Assembly (NCBI GenBank): GCA_020137815.1
Contig: CM035350.1
Span: 8,704,765 to 8,768,764 of the forward strand
Reading direction: 5' to 3'
Length of the DNA: 64,000 nt
Source of the DNA: Hormiphora californensis
Lineage: Eukaryota; Ctenophora; Tentaculata; Cydippida; Pleurobrachiidae
Below are positions 1-20,463 of this stretch, piece by piece. Positions within the stretch are counted from its first letter, which is position 1; every line of letters starts with the position of its first letter. Made by a program: the position numbers and the translations under genes. The notes under the pieces were generated by a model that ran no database searches, was not told where the DNA came from, and worked only from the letters and a program-made list of their open reading frames with translations.

Positions 1-90
1 GAAAACAATAAAGCTGTCTGATTTTCATGATAAAAAAATGGAAAGCACAACTTGACCAGTATCACAAATAGTGATTCATTCCAATATTAC

Positions 91-1441
91 CTGTCCATAT
101 GGAGACTACTCTGGGTACCATCACCAGGAACAGTAGAGGGTGCGGCACTGCCCGGTATGGAGGGTGTGGGGGGCTGTACGAGAGGCTCCTGTAACCCATC
201 CACTATACTCATCTTGGAACTCCTCTCAAAGCCAGCCAGGTCCATAACATTTCGCTCCTAGGGGTGGGTTGGATTTGAAACATCCCATTCTATCTCAAAC
301 CAGTGGGAGATAGATGTATTCTCACAATCATTATCTGTCCCTCTCTTTAGTAAAAGTAACAATCTCTCCCACTCTCTCCTTAGTAAAAGTAACGATCTCT
401 CTCACCTTTACAGCATGTTCCCCATCCTCACTAGCATCTTCACTCTCACTCTCAGTCAGCTCTTCCTCACTGTCATCTCTATCTGGCACCGCGCCAGAGA
501 CCCGCAACAACTGCTTACACAACTGGTACTCAACGTACAAACTTGTCCTGAGAGGAGAGGGTGAGAGGGTGGAGGAGGTGAGAGGGTGGAGGAGGTGAGA
601 GGAGGGGTGGGTGAGAGAGAGGGTGTCCTGAGAGGGGAGGGTGGTGAGAGAGGGGCGGGGCCATATACAGGATGTTCGTTTTTTGGCTAAGATCCAAAAT
701 GAACACCATGTTGCTCAGAAATATACAAGGGGAGAAATGCAGGGTGAGAGGGTCTATCTGGTCTATATTTAGGGAGCAGTAGGACAATTGCCAAATAATA
801 AACCCTGAGGGTCGGGGACCCCCTTCATACAATTACCTCAGGAACAGGGGTAGTCGAGTTTTTAGAAGCCACGTCTGGAGGAGCTCCTGTATGTCATTAC
901 CGGGCATGGGAGCCTGGATAGTTAGCCCCACTACTGGCACTCGACAATCCCGGTACACCTCGAGGAGTCTGACCGTCTTGCGATCGTAGTAAAGGGGTCG
1001 GGAGAATGCCTGAAGAAGAGGGGTAAGGAGAGAGGGGGGGGGGCTTCATAGAGCTGGAGGGTTGGAAGTTATTAGGTGACTAATGACTAAAGATGGAGAC
1101 TCTATCTCTCTCTGTCTGTAGTTGAGGGGCATGATAGGTAACTTGCAATTGATTTACCGGCAGGGAGAGAAAGGCATTAAAATAGTCACAGAACGCCGGA
1201 TCTCTCTTCAGTATTTTGAGGGCGGTCTTGTAGTTGATTGGTAACCCTGAAACAAAAGAATCAAATGAGGATTATCGAAACCATAGTACTAGGCTCTAAA
1301 ACTCAAGTAAAGGCACGGTTAGGGCTAATATGATAAGATTGGTTGGTTAGGCCCAGATGTGTGGAGGGGGAATGTGTTACCTTGCCATAGTGTTTTGAGT
1401 TGCCTTCTCAGGACAACGTGTTCCAAACTTCTTTCACTCAT
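91..1441 (-). CDS. RGS22-like: RGS22/RGSL1-like protein, N-terminal exons (gene continues off the left edge)
   Basis: Five exons read on the minus strand in compatible phase: 1441-1381 (ATG at 1441), 1246-1158, 1009-837, 547-406 and 257-91. All have GT donors and AG acceptors. About 210 residues are visible. The segment DPAFCDYFNAFLSLPAF, followed by WLLKTRLPLFLRTSLYVEY, resembles the N-terminal region of RGS22/RGSL1, multi-RGS-domain proteins known mainly from testis and ciliated tissue. An acidic stretch rich in Asp, Glu and Ser follows in exon 4, and exon 5 is Pro/Ser-rich. No RGS box with a Galpha-contact surface is visible yet, since the rest lies outside the window. The start is supported by MSERSLEH reading straight into the conserved block. 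The gene is divergent from the ORF at 1622. Exon structure is well supported; the family name rests on remembered motif resemblance. Confidence 0.62.
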
Positions 1442-1621
1442 AATGATGACTTCCTTCTTCCCATCACTATGCCTATTAGAAGAAGAGTGGATTCAAACAA
1501 CTGATAATATCCTGCTATCAGATAGAGTATAGTAGTGACGTCACTAATGGTGTCATCATCAGGTCTGGTGTTTTTGTGCTAGCAGATCGCGTAACACACC
1601 ATTTCTACTCAGATCTGTGTT
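1442..1621. promoter_or_regulatory. Compact divergent intergenic region (candidate bidirectional promoter)
   Basis: Only about 180-205 bp separate the minus-strand ATG at 1441 from the plus-strand ATG at 1622 or 1646. Both promoters, or one shared promoter, must lie here unless there are distant non-coding first exons. No clear TATA box or other core element can be named. Confidence 0.3.
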
Positions 1622-2338
1622 TTGTGTTGTTCACCCTCTATCATCATGGATACAACCCGGACAACTACAGCAATGGCAATGTCCCTTAGACGTCGCCACA
1701 AAACCTGGTTCATAAGACGGCCCATACTTCTAGTGCTAATGTGTGGGCACGTGTTTGAGACGGCGATCTGGTGGGCGTGTATCCTCTCACCGTTCTGGAA
1801 GGAGGGGCCCTTCCCACAGTTCCAAACTAACCCTCGGGAGATCTGGGAGTCATTTGTATACTTTGGACCCCTCATAACATGTCGGAGGGCTATAGTTTAC
1901 AACGCCTACCTGGCTTGGGAAGATGACCCACCTGAGTGGCAGAACCGGTTCAGTTCAGCTACCTTTTGTTGGCCCACAGCTAAATACGTCACTGCGGTAC
2001 CACCCTACAACTATCTGACAATTGGTCTCCTTCTCTCTTCATTCATAGTCCTGGTCCTGACTATTCTGGTGTCCATGGCATGGTTCATGTTGGTCGTTAA
2101 GAGGCGCTACACCAACACTCTCAGAAGGAAAGTCCTGCCCGCACTGAAATGTATCCAAGTTGTGTTCTGCTTCGTCCTAATCATCTGTATCGAGTTAATG
2201 ACTGGTAATGCCACTATCTACTGGACATATTTCATCGCTATGGTCAACTTGGTACTCATGACTGCTCTGATTGTGCTCCAATTAACTGTTTCCTGCTGCG
2301 GAGAGAAGCTGAAACTTGTGTCAAGGGACATAAAATGA
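1622..2338 (+). CDS. Orphan intronless four-transmembrane protein
   Basis: This is an open frame of 238 codons without introns. A second Met (codon 9, at 1646) gives MDTTRTTTAMAM and may be the real start. The basic stretch SLRRRHK is followed by a hydrophobic segment (about residues 33-55). A roughly 75-residue loop with several Trp, Pro and Cys comes next. Three more hydrophobic segments lie at about 130-155, 175-195 and 200-222, and the tail is short and basic (KLKLVSRDIK). The layout is like a four-pass membrane protein with one large extracytoplasmic loop. I see no tetraspanin CCG motif and no claudin W-GLW-C-C pattern, so I assign no family. It is divergent from the RGS22-like gene. Confidence 0.5.
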   Translation: MCCSPSIIMDTTRTTTAMAMSLRRRHKTWFIRRPILLVLMCGHVFETAIWWACILSPFWKEGPFPQFQTNPREIWESFVYFGPLITCRRAIVYNAYLAWEDDPPEWQNRFSSATFCWPTAKYVTAVPPYNYLTIGLLLSSFIVLVLTILVSMAWFMLVVKRRYTNTLRRKVLPALKCIQVVFCFVLIICIELMTGNATIYWTYFIAMVNLVLMTALIVLQLTVSCCGEKLKLVSRDIK

Positions 2339-2760
2339 ACTGAGTTATTTTTTCAGTGTCTTTGAACCTTCATCGTTTTTCTGTCTCTGTTCTCCTCGTT
2401 GATTTTGCGAAATACCAACAAATTAAGGTCAAATTACGATAATGGCGGCCAGGGACGATTATTTTGTAAAAAATCGATAAAACCTCATTTGAGCTCACCA
2501 AAATCCAAAATTCGCTTACACACTCCCCTCCACGGACCCGTACGGACCCGCACACCCAAACAGTCAAGCAACCGGGAGGAAAGAGCTTGCTTTTCACGGT
2601 TGTTTTTTCACTTGGCAAACGTTGCTGGCCCCCGCAGCGCGGGATAAGGCAGCGCTTTTCAATTTTTTCACTTTTTTAAAACTTTTTTTCGCAAACGACA
2701 AGTGCAAAAATCGCAAAAACGATTCGATCCCTGCAAACGCGCGCGTACCTGCAGCGGCTA

Positions 2761-2891
2761 AAGTGAAAGCGAAACAACAACGAACTGGCTGCGCGTCGCG
2801 CATTCGTTGCGCATAACGATCTCACCGGAGAGATTCACATGCGCAACGTTGCGGGACGCGCAGCCAGTTCGTTGTTGTTTCGCTTACACTT
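2761..2891. repeat. Hairpin-forming inverted repeat, CpG-rich
   Basis: A left arm at 2761-2795 (contains GAACTGGCTGCGCG) pairs with a right arm at 2857-2891 with about one mismatch. Pairing continues inwards as GCATTCGTTGCGCAT against ATGCGCAACGTTGCG. The result is a long imperfect palindrome with a short loop near 2815-2838, like a small non-autonomous element. Target duplication not identified. Confidence 0.6.
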
Positions 2892-3067
2892 TACATTCTT
2901 GACGCGACTTTTTAAATAATGCCCTGCTTTCGTGACGCGCATTGTTTTTTATCGATCACGCTAAAAAAACGTCAGAAAAAGGTTGTTCCACTTTCGTTTT
3001 TTGTGGAAAAATTCGAAAATTCCCTCCATTTTTAGCATTCTAGGGGTTTAAAAAACCCCAGGTAAAG

Positions 3068-3213
3068 TCCATTTTTTTTCAACTGTTCACCCAAAATCTG
3101 AAATTTCATGAAATTTAGAATTTTTGTGGCGCGCGCTACACGTTAACATGTGATAGACGCGCAAAACAATTCCGCGCACGACTTTGGGGGGTGAACAGTT
3201 GAAAAAAAATGGA
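3068..3213. repeat. Small element bounded by a perfect 25-bp inverted repeat
   Basis: The 25 bp at 3068-3092 are the exact reverse complement of 3189-3213 (core CAACTGTTCACCC). The roughly 95 bp between hold CpG-rich GCGCGC tracts. Length and structure fit a MITE-like element; no flanking duplication was recognised. Confidence 0.5.
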
Positions 3214-3371
3214 GTATATGTTTAAGAATTAAGCTGCTGGATGCACCTGAACAATAGTAAAATCTCAGTGCTTTTTCATTTCATATACTTTATGCTTTTG
3301 CTTTTTTTTTTCAAATTGAATTCCTTCGGAAATCGGAGTTCGGTCTTTGCAAGCAGATCAAATAGATTTAA

Positions 3372-5084
3372 ATGAATTCAGATGTCGCGATGCTTACCCC
3401 TTACTGTTATTTAGGTCGAGATATGGAAGTGGAACTGGTTATCGGGCACCGCTCTTTAAAAGTAGACCGAAAAATACTCGCCAAATACAGTGATTATTTC
3501 TTCGCCATGTTTTCATCCCCATTCGCAGAGAGTTCATCAGACCAAATTCCACTGAGGAATATGAACTTCAAAGCAATGAAAGTCGTGATTGATTACATGA
3601 ACACTGGAAAGTTGGCTATCACCGAGGGCAATATTGAGGAAGTATATTTGACGGCAGACTTCCTCCAGATAGAGATTATCAAAAGGCGCTGTCAGGAGTT
3701 GTTTGTCAAACATATAGGATCCAGTAATTGTATTAGGATGTACGAGCTAGGTCAGCAACATGGCATGCCTCGTGTCGTGGATCTGGCACGTAAAATGATG
3801 CTGAAATGTTTCGAGCAAATTTCAGAGGATCTTGAATATTTTGAGTTCTCCTGTGGACTTCTTGTATCACTCCTCAGTGATTCTGACCTGAACATTTCCA
3901 AGGAGGAAACACTTATAAATGTTGTGAGAAAATGGGTATCGCATAACCATGACGAGCGTTCTTCCTTTAAAGACGATCTTGTTCAATGTATAAGACTGGA
4001 ACTTCTACCTGAAAAGCGGTTTGAACGGTTTCTACGGAGTGATTTTCTGTGCTACGACGTTGATCTGCGACGTCGCTTGATTGAGAGACGTAAAGAGCGA
4101 CTGGAAATGATACAAACACCTAAAGTAACAAATCGAAACACAAAGAAGCTCCCAAGGATAGGTCAAGAGCGGTTTGGGATGATTCACAACCGAGTCTACT
4201 TGTTAGGGGGTCTGACAGACACCACTACATCTCCTGGAATCGAGGTTTTCGGACAGGATCAGTTCCCTACCGCTCTTGTTAGTGGCCACTTTACATCGGA
4301 GAGACAAGGGGAGACACTACCACTCTGTAGCTACGGTGGGGGAGCTGTAGTTATAGATGGAACTGTGTATTTTGTTGAGGGACGTAGTGGAGGGGCGACC
4401 TCTAAAAATAGACTCTTCAAAGTACATATTCACTCCCACACATTCGAATTGATCAGTGAGTTGCCTGTGTCAGTTGACCAAGCTTCAATTACATGCTCTG
4501 ACGGAAGGATCTACGTGGTAGGAGGGTTTGTGACACTCGATAATTCTACCAGCCACTCGCCATGTTCCCATGTCCAAATCTACGACACAACCACAGGGTG
4601 TTGGGAGTCGGGGCCTGATCTGGCCATACCTCGAGCACACGCTGCTACTGTGGGCCTCAACAGTGGCGGTGGTCTCACCTCTCGTGTATTGGTTATTGGT
4701 GGTTACGGGCAAAACAAACTGAAGTCAGTGGAACTGATAGAAAATGGAGTGTTGAGTGATTTTCCTCACATGATCAGAGAACGACATTCGTTTGTTGCAG
4801 AGTTGTTCGAGGGGATGGTTTATGCAGTGGGAGGTTGGAAGGAGACTACAGCGGAGAGATATGATTTCAGGGTCAAACAGTGGAGCCTACTAAAATCCTA
4901 TCCCAGCATTCACCGGGACTGTGTACAGGGTGCTGTGTGTGATGGGCAGTTTTATGTGTTCGGGGGTGTGGCGAGGAACCGGAATGTGGCATCAATCGAG
5001 CGGTACGATGCTGAGAAAGATAAATGGAGTCCAGCGGGAAACCTCATTTACCCTCGCCTTTATCCAGCTATTGCAGTAACGTAG
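3372..5084 (+). CDS. BTB-BACK-Kelch (KLHL-type) protein, single exon
   Basis: This is an uninterrupted 570-codon frame. The BTB domain is at about residues 16-115 (VELVIGHRSLKVDRKILA, then YFFAMFSSPF). A BACK domain at about 120-230 includes LLPEKRFERFL. A C-terminal propeller at about 265-565 has six Kelch-like blades: VYLLGG, VYFVEG (first Gly lost), IYVVGG, VLVIGG, VYAVGG and FYVFGG. KLHL proteins of this design usually act as substrate adaptors of cullin-3 E3 ubiquitin ligases: the BTB/BACK part binds CUL3 and the propeller binds the substrate. The target cannot be predicted. The ATG at 3372 has only a short N-terminus before the BTB fold, which supports it as the start. AATAAA follows the stop at 5098. 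The lack of introns contrasts with the intron-rich neighbours and may reflect retroposition. Confidence 0.88.
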   Translation: MNSDVAMLTPYCYLGRDMEVELVIGHRSLKVDRKILAKYSDYFFAMFSSPFAESSSDQIPLRNMNFKAMKVVIDYMNTGKLAITEGNIEEVYLTADFLQIEIIKRRCQELFVKHIGSSNCIRMYELGQQHGMPRVVDLARKMMLKCFEQISEDLEYFEFSCGLLVSLLSDSDLNISKEETLINVVRKWVSHNHDERSSFKDDLVQCIRLELLPEKRFERFLRSDFLCYDVDLRRRLIERRKERLEMIQTPKVTNRNTKKLPRIGQERFGMIHNRVYLLGGLTDTTTSPGIEVFGQDQFPTALVSGHFTSERQGETLPLCSYGGGAVVIDGTVYFVEGRSGGATSKNRLFKVHIHSHTFELISELPVSVDQASITCSDGRIYVVGGFVTLDNSTSHSPCSHVQIYDTTTGCWESGPDLAIPRAHAATVGLNSGGGLTSRVLVIGGYGQNKLKSVELIENGVLSDFPHMIRERHSFVAELFEGMVYAVGGWKETTAERYDFRVKQWSLLKSYPSIHRDCVQGAVCDGQFYVFGGVARNRNVASIERYDAEKDKWSPAGNLIYPRLYPAIAVT

Positions 5085-5097
5085 AGGGAGATTAATT

Positions 5098-5103
5098 AAT
5101 AAA
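5098..5103 (+). terminator. Polyadenylation signal AATAAA of the Kelch gene
   Basis: A canonical AATAAA lies 14 bp after the stop codon of the Kelch gene and about 170 bp before the first ATG of the next gene. Confidence 0.5.
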
Positions 5104-5201
5104 TTAATTGTTTATGAATGTGTGGTATTGTGACGACTTTTTTGTAAAAATATTCTGTTTCTATTGGGGTTCATTTTCATTAAAAAGCTGTTGTTCTATT
5201 T

Positions 5202-5236
<35 letters not shown>

Positions 5237-5272
5237 AATATTCGGCACTATACAATATCTTGTAGGGGTCCA

Positions 5273-15174
<9,902 letters not shown>

Positions 15175-16027
15175 TTGATAGAAATTGTTTGATAGACTGC
15201 AGATTTTAATTAGTCATTACTAATAGTTTTGGGCGTGAGACCGTAAAAAGAGGTCTGTGAAACAATGGTTTTATAATTAACAAGTGAAGAATGTGTGCAT
15301 AATTATGGAGTGCTCAGTGCAAGAGTGATTGAAATCTTAAACTGATATCAGATTGTTATTTGAACGAAATTCGTTGCAATAGTTTTAACCAGTTGTTTTT
15401 CATTTGATTCCTAGGTGGTACCACGGGGCACTTGCCAGTGCTAAACGCGACAGATATAATGCCATTGTTCACATATTGAATCGTTGCCAATGGCAACGGG
15501 TTATATCGGAAATCAGATTACCCACGTGTCTAAAAATTTACAAACCAAATGAGTCATGCAACTTTAAATTTGTGATTTTCGATTTGCATTTGCCATGTAT
15601 TACCAGGCCACTGCAGTTACAAACACATAGTACCAGTGAAAAACTAAATTATAGCCACTATGTACTATTGTTCTAAAATATGCCCAGTTCTATTTTATTT
15701 GAAAAAAGCAACGTCAAGAAGTCGAATACCATACCTACTACAACTTGAACTACAACTTGAGCGGGTTACTACGTGGCAACACACGCGGTAGTTAGTTAGA
15801 CTGATAAGCTAAGAATTGTCTGACTGGGCAGAATCATCCTAAAAATATCCTAATCTCTGGTATTACATTTTGAACCCTAATTAGAAAAAGCCCACGCAGG
15901 AGCGGTAATTTTGTATGTCTTAAAATGGCTCTGAGTCTGAGATTATTATAGTGCAGTGTCTCGATCTTGTCATTGAACTTTCTATTTCATCTGATATAAT
16001 AATAATCATGTTACAAGTCACATCTTA

Positions 16028-16251
16028 GGGTGCGCACAGACTGTTCATGCGTGATCATGTCCATAAGTGGACTGAAAACTGAAACTTATTCATATAAAAG
16101 CGAAAACCACTGTACCCGACTAATTTTGATACGCTGAATCACGTAAGCAACTTTTCCAATCTGTCTGAGATCGGGAAAGTGTTCTAATTGGGCATAATTG
16201 GGTCTTGCCCACTTATGGACATGATCACGCATGAACAGTCTGTGCGCGCCC
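16028..16251. mobile_element. PIF/Harbinger-like MITE, 224 bp
   Basis: Terminal inverted repeats of 43 bp (16028-16070 and 16209-16251) match with one mismatch and start GGGTGCGCACAGACTG. TTA sits directly outside both ends, fitting a TTA target duplication. GGG... termini with a 3-bp TWA duplication are typical of PIF/Harbinger non-autonomous elements. No coding capacity. Confidence 0.65.
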
Positions 16252-16698
16252 TTAATGTTCTAAAATATCTGTATTACCGCGTTTTCCAGTCTAGCATATT
16301 ACCGACACCATGCCACCCACATGTTATTTGCCGTCAAATTACCAAGACAAAAGATCTCATAATCTGCACCTCTAATTTCTTGATCGGCTGAAAGTGAAAG
16401 GAGAAAATGGAAGGAAGAGAGACGATCAGAGAGAGGCTGCTTGTAGTAGTCAAGCCAGAAGCCATACATAACTAGTTTTGTGAATTTATGACTGTATATT
16501 TCCTTGCAAATTCCTAAACACAGTACATATTACGTGGGTTCTGAAACACTGCATTCACATCACGTTTCACTGTTGTTCTCTCCAGAGAGATAATGTTTTG
16601 TGCCGTTTCGTATTCATGACTATCTTGTCCCACGTTCTCCGCTTTTTTAGTGGTGCGGCCCTTAGATCGGCCGCCGCACTGAGATAATAGTTATAGCT

Positions 16699-16807
16699 GT
16701 CTCTGTCTCTGTCTCTGTCTCTGTCTCTGTCTCTGTCTCTGTCTCTGTCTCTGTCTCTGTCTCTGTCTCTGTCTCTGTCTCTGTCTCTGTCTCTGTCTCT
16801 GTCTCTG

Positions 16808-16850
<43 letters not shown>

Positions 16851-16855
16851 TTATC
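16699..16855. repeat. (CTGTCT)n hexanucleotide array
   Basis: About 22 uninterrupted CTGTCT units followed by a (TC)n tail. It gives artefactual Arg-Asp repeat frames. Confidence 0.95.
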
Positions 16856-17225
16856 TTTCTCCCTATCTTTATTTCATCTATTTTTTCTGTTCCATTGGTC
16901 CAGGTGGATACCATTGCTGTACCAGATGTGACCAATTCAGAGCTGGAACGATACGTCAATTATCAAATTAACTTGTTTTCTGACGTACTGGTATTTGAGA
17001 GATTCTCCCCAATTCATTATTGACCACCCAGCAAGTGTGTACGTATGTCGACGTATATTGTTGCCAAATTTGGGGCGAATTCCTGTCATTTCGCCAATTT
17101 ATGTTTTGTCATGTGTACAGTTTTTAGGTACGGCCTGTTCACTAATTTTCCTACCACCCCCCTCTCATCCCCTCCTCACACAGAGAACGGTGAGAATTAG
17201 TGAAAGTTTCGACAAGAAAGAAAGG

Positions 17226-17228
<3 letters not shown>

Positions 17229-17273
<45 letters not shown>

Positions 17274-17275
17274 GA

Positions 17276-17325
<50 letters not shown>

Positions 17326-17330
17326 GAGAA
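17229..17330. repeat. (GA)n microsatellite
   Basis: A purine dinucleotide tract with occasional GGGA interruptions, in intergenic DNA. Confidence 0.9.
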
Positions 17331-20300
17331 AATAGTAGATAGATACAAGGAGCCCATGTCGTGGAAGATAAATAGAGAATCATAAATGTTTCTAATTTTA
17401 TTGCTAAGACTTTTTTACGTTACACCTCAACTTTTCATTCACAATTGTTGCATCCACATGCAGGTCTCCTTCAGCTAACTTCCACTTTCTCTCCCTAGAT
17501 GCCAATTATTCACTCTCTCTAAAAGTGAGACCCAGATTCCCAATTCATTGAACATGTCAACACCTGAATTGCCTGGATCCAAAGGGTGAATATGAGAGGG
17601 AGGGAGAGAGAGCAGAGGGAGAGGGAGGGAGTGGATAGAAGGAGAAGAGAGAGAGAAAGAGAGGTAGTGATAGAGAGAAAGGCTATGACGCAGTCTAGGC
17701 GAGAAGCAGTGACTGACAAGGAGCTACGCCTTTTTGCGTCACAACCTGCTACACATGACCATCACAACTCAAGCTGTATGATTTATTGTTTAGTATCCTG
17801 TATGATATTCTTGCTCCTAATTTGTTCAATAACTACATCATTGGAGGACTGTCTGGCGGCGCCCCATTTTGATTACTTAGGTCGGGGTATTTAGATGCAG
17901 TGCCAACTGAAAGGCGACGTTAGACTGGTACTGGAGAATTACAGCCAGCTTATAGTGGCAGATATCTGTTGAATTTTGTCGAACAAGTTTGCTAGTGTTG
18001 ACAACCGATCATTTCTGCAGTACGATCACTGTCTTGTTAATTCTATAGTGTAGTATGTTAATGTAGTAGAATGATCTAGTGTTGATCTACCAATCGGCAA
18101 TCCTTATGGAGTATTTTAGAATTTGTGACAGATTTGACTGACACAAAATTATTATTACAGCGTGAGTGGTTGTGGCTTGGTCAGCCAGCCGGGTCTGTGG
18201 TGGTACTTTTGAGTGCCAAATCCGCTAATTACAGACCCAGTTAATCAAAATTCTTGCCACACACACATCCACATACATACAGTGTAGTACACATGTTCTA
18301 CAGAGAAAGCTTATTGTTGAGCTTAAATTAAGTTTTGTAATAGCGTGGTTTAATCAACACCGCCATACAAAATTAAAATTGCCCCACCATCCATCACTGT
18401 ACTGCTACTACTCTGGTTCTCTACCACTGTCATAGTCAGCAGCTAATACTCTCTAGTCTCTAGCTTTCATATCACTAGTAGTGATACTGTCACTACGTAA
18501 TGTGGTATTTACTATTTACTTTTAAAAGTTCAATAACCTGAGATTTGAATTAAGCTTCTTTTTAAAAAGGAATAATAATCTTGATCTTTTAAAAAGTGTC
18601 CCAGAAAGATTTTACGTCAGAACACATGAGCTGATATTATCAATGAAAGCATAGTATATTTCTTAGTATTGTTGTTTCCTCGATATATTAGTAGCATGGT
18701 AGTCAATAGTAGCCCAATATAACTTTATGGGCCAATTAGGCACCTCGGCATGGCAAGCTATCATCGGACACAGCTACATAAAGTATCCTCCTCCCTTCTT
18801 TTGTACAACTATACATGTCGAGGAGGGTTGTCATTTCTTTGAGATGATTTTATTGCACAACTCTTAATTAAAGTATCTGAGCTGAGCTGCTTGGGTGCGC
18901 CGAGAGAAAGACACCCTCCCTCAGAGAGGCTGGGAACAAATCAAACTGACAACCACGACGGGGGAAGTTGACATTTGATTGAGAAACATACTTCCCTGTG
19001 ATATATGTATCTCTCAAGTTTTAGTAGTAGTCAGTAGGTACGTCATGCGGATTATGTTTGCAGATCAAGCACATTTTACCCAGTCTCTCTCTAGCAGCCA
19101 TGTCAGTGTCATATACCGTAGGATTTAAAACATTATTCTGCCTTTGTCACGACTTTTCTAGCCGTTAATGATATCAGATATTATTTGATTGTAACAGCTT
19201 GCAAGAGGATCGAAATTGACGCCCAGTCATTAAAGATCTCATGTTTCTAACATTCTAGTTCTTACAACTAGATGTCAACACTCGAATTTCCTTTCCTGCA
19301 TGTACACATCTGTGTTGCCTGTAACTGTCCTGCAGTTTCAGTACTAAGGGAGGAGCACATTACACAATTATTATAATACCCGCTGGGAGGGATGTGTAAA
19401 TCTGTTGTAATCCACTTATCGGTGTTGTGGGGCACACATATCCACATATTGTTCGTGTGTGCGTCATTTGTGTTGTTGTATAATACTTGGCAGTGCTTCT
19501 TGGTCCGCTCTCAAAGTCTCATAGTGCATTAGTATTACTGATCTTCTAATCTAATAGACCCCCTGGAGGCTAGAAATGGACAACGGTAGAGCAAGGATAT
19601 GATGACTTTGCAGTTCTCTGACTACACGTTCATGCGGCGATATGATACAGTCACGCTGTGAGCGTCATTCGCCATTGTGTATGATTTTCTGGGGCTCTGG
19701 GTCTGGGGTTAATCTTTAATTTGTGATGTGGTATTACATCATTAATATTACAGTGCGTGGTCCCCTCTAGTTCGTGGTAGGAATATGTCCTCTTCCCGTA
19801 CTGCGGGGGGGGGGGGGGGGGGGTAATGCATAATATAATATGAGCTGGACTTGGTGGACCACTATATCTGTACTAGCATGACGTGTTGTACTACTAGCAT
19901 GTAGTATTGTTATTAGACTGTGACAGGCAATTCATTAAATCAGGGGCCCTCGCTGGGGGGATTTGAACTGTTCACGTTCAGATCAGTATTGGGGGCTTCA
20001 AGTGATCAAATCCTAGTCGAATGACATAGACTTCATGAAAGCCGTTTTGTATCCGAGTTCCCCTTGTGTTTTCGTAGTTGGATTAAATCTAACAAAAACT
20101 TAAAGATATTTTTCTTTTTTAGAAACTAACTTCTTTTCCACAATTCTGCGTACTCTTCTTTCTACTTTTGCTATTCTTGGTATGCCAACTGAATTGCATT
20201 GGCCTACACAAGTCACAACGCGGGTTTTCATCAACTTGTTAATCATGGCCTGCATGCTTCTTTATATTCATTATTCATATAGCTACAAAATTCTTTGTAT

Positions 20301-20463
20301 AATCTCCTGCACATGTACATTGGGAACAATGGCTTCTTGCTTAGGACAGATTCAACATGCTGATGCATGGTATTTCCATGAATAACATTTCTCGTGGGGT
20401 TTCCCTAAGTCCCTGCGAGGACAACGGGAAGTTTTCTAAAAACTTTGAATATTTTGTATAGGA

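Larger units (their letters stand above)
2339..3371. other. Intergenic stretch with two inverted repeats, no gene seen
   Basis: No exon with conserved-looking protein is visible. The segment has two separate inverted-repeat structures (annotated separately) and many CG dinucleotides around 2740-2960. The last 150 bp before 3372 should hold the 5' UTR and promoter of the Kelch gene. Confidence 0.5.
15175..20463. other. 5.3 kb intergenic region, no convincing gene
   Basis: This stretch holds microsatellites, a Harbinger-like MITE (16028-16251) and a G-homopolymer at about 19806-19822. Two open segments bordered by splice-like signals (16904-16990 and 17894-17968) were considered as stray exons but are too short to support. 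The right end should contain the promoter and any 5' UTR exon of the EF-hand gene. Confidence 0.5.

Noticed and set aside
15404-15676. Frame with WYHGAL, reminiscent of an SH2 start
   Set aside because: The rest has no SH2 core (no FLVRES-like motif) and the segment looks like AT-rich intergenic DNA.
16567-16959. Arg-Asp repeat frame on the minus strand
   Set aside because: It is a translation of the CTGTCT hexamer array.
16904-16990. Splice-bordered open segment VDTIAVPDVTNSELERYV... as an exon
   Set aside because: It is 87 bp and phase 0 at both ends, but has no partner exon; the downstream candidate at 17894 is equally weak. Not enough to support a gene.
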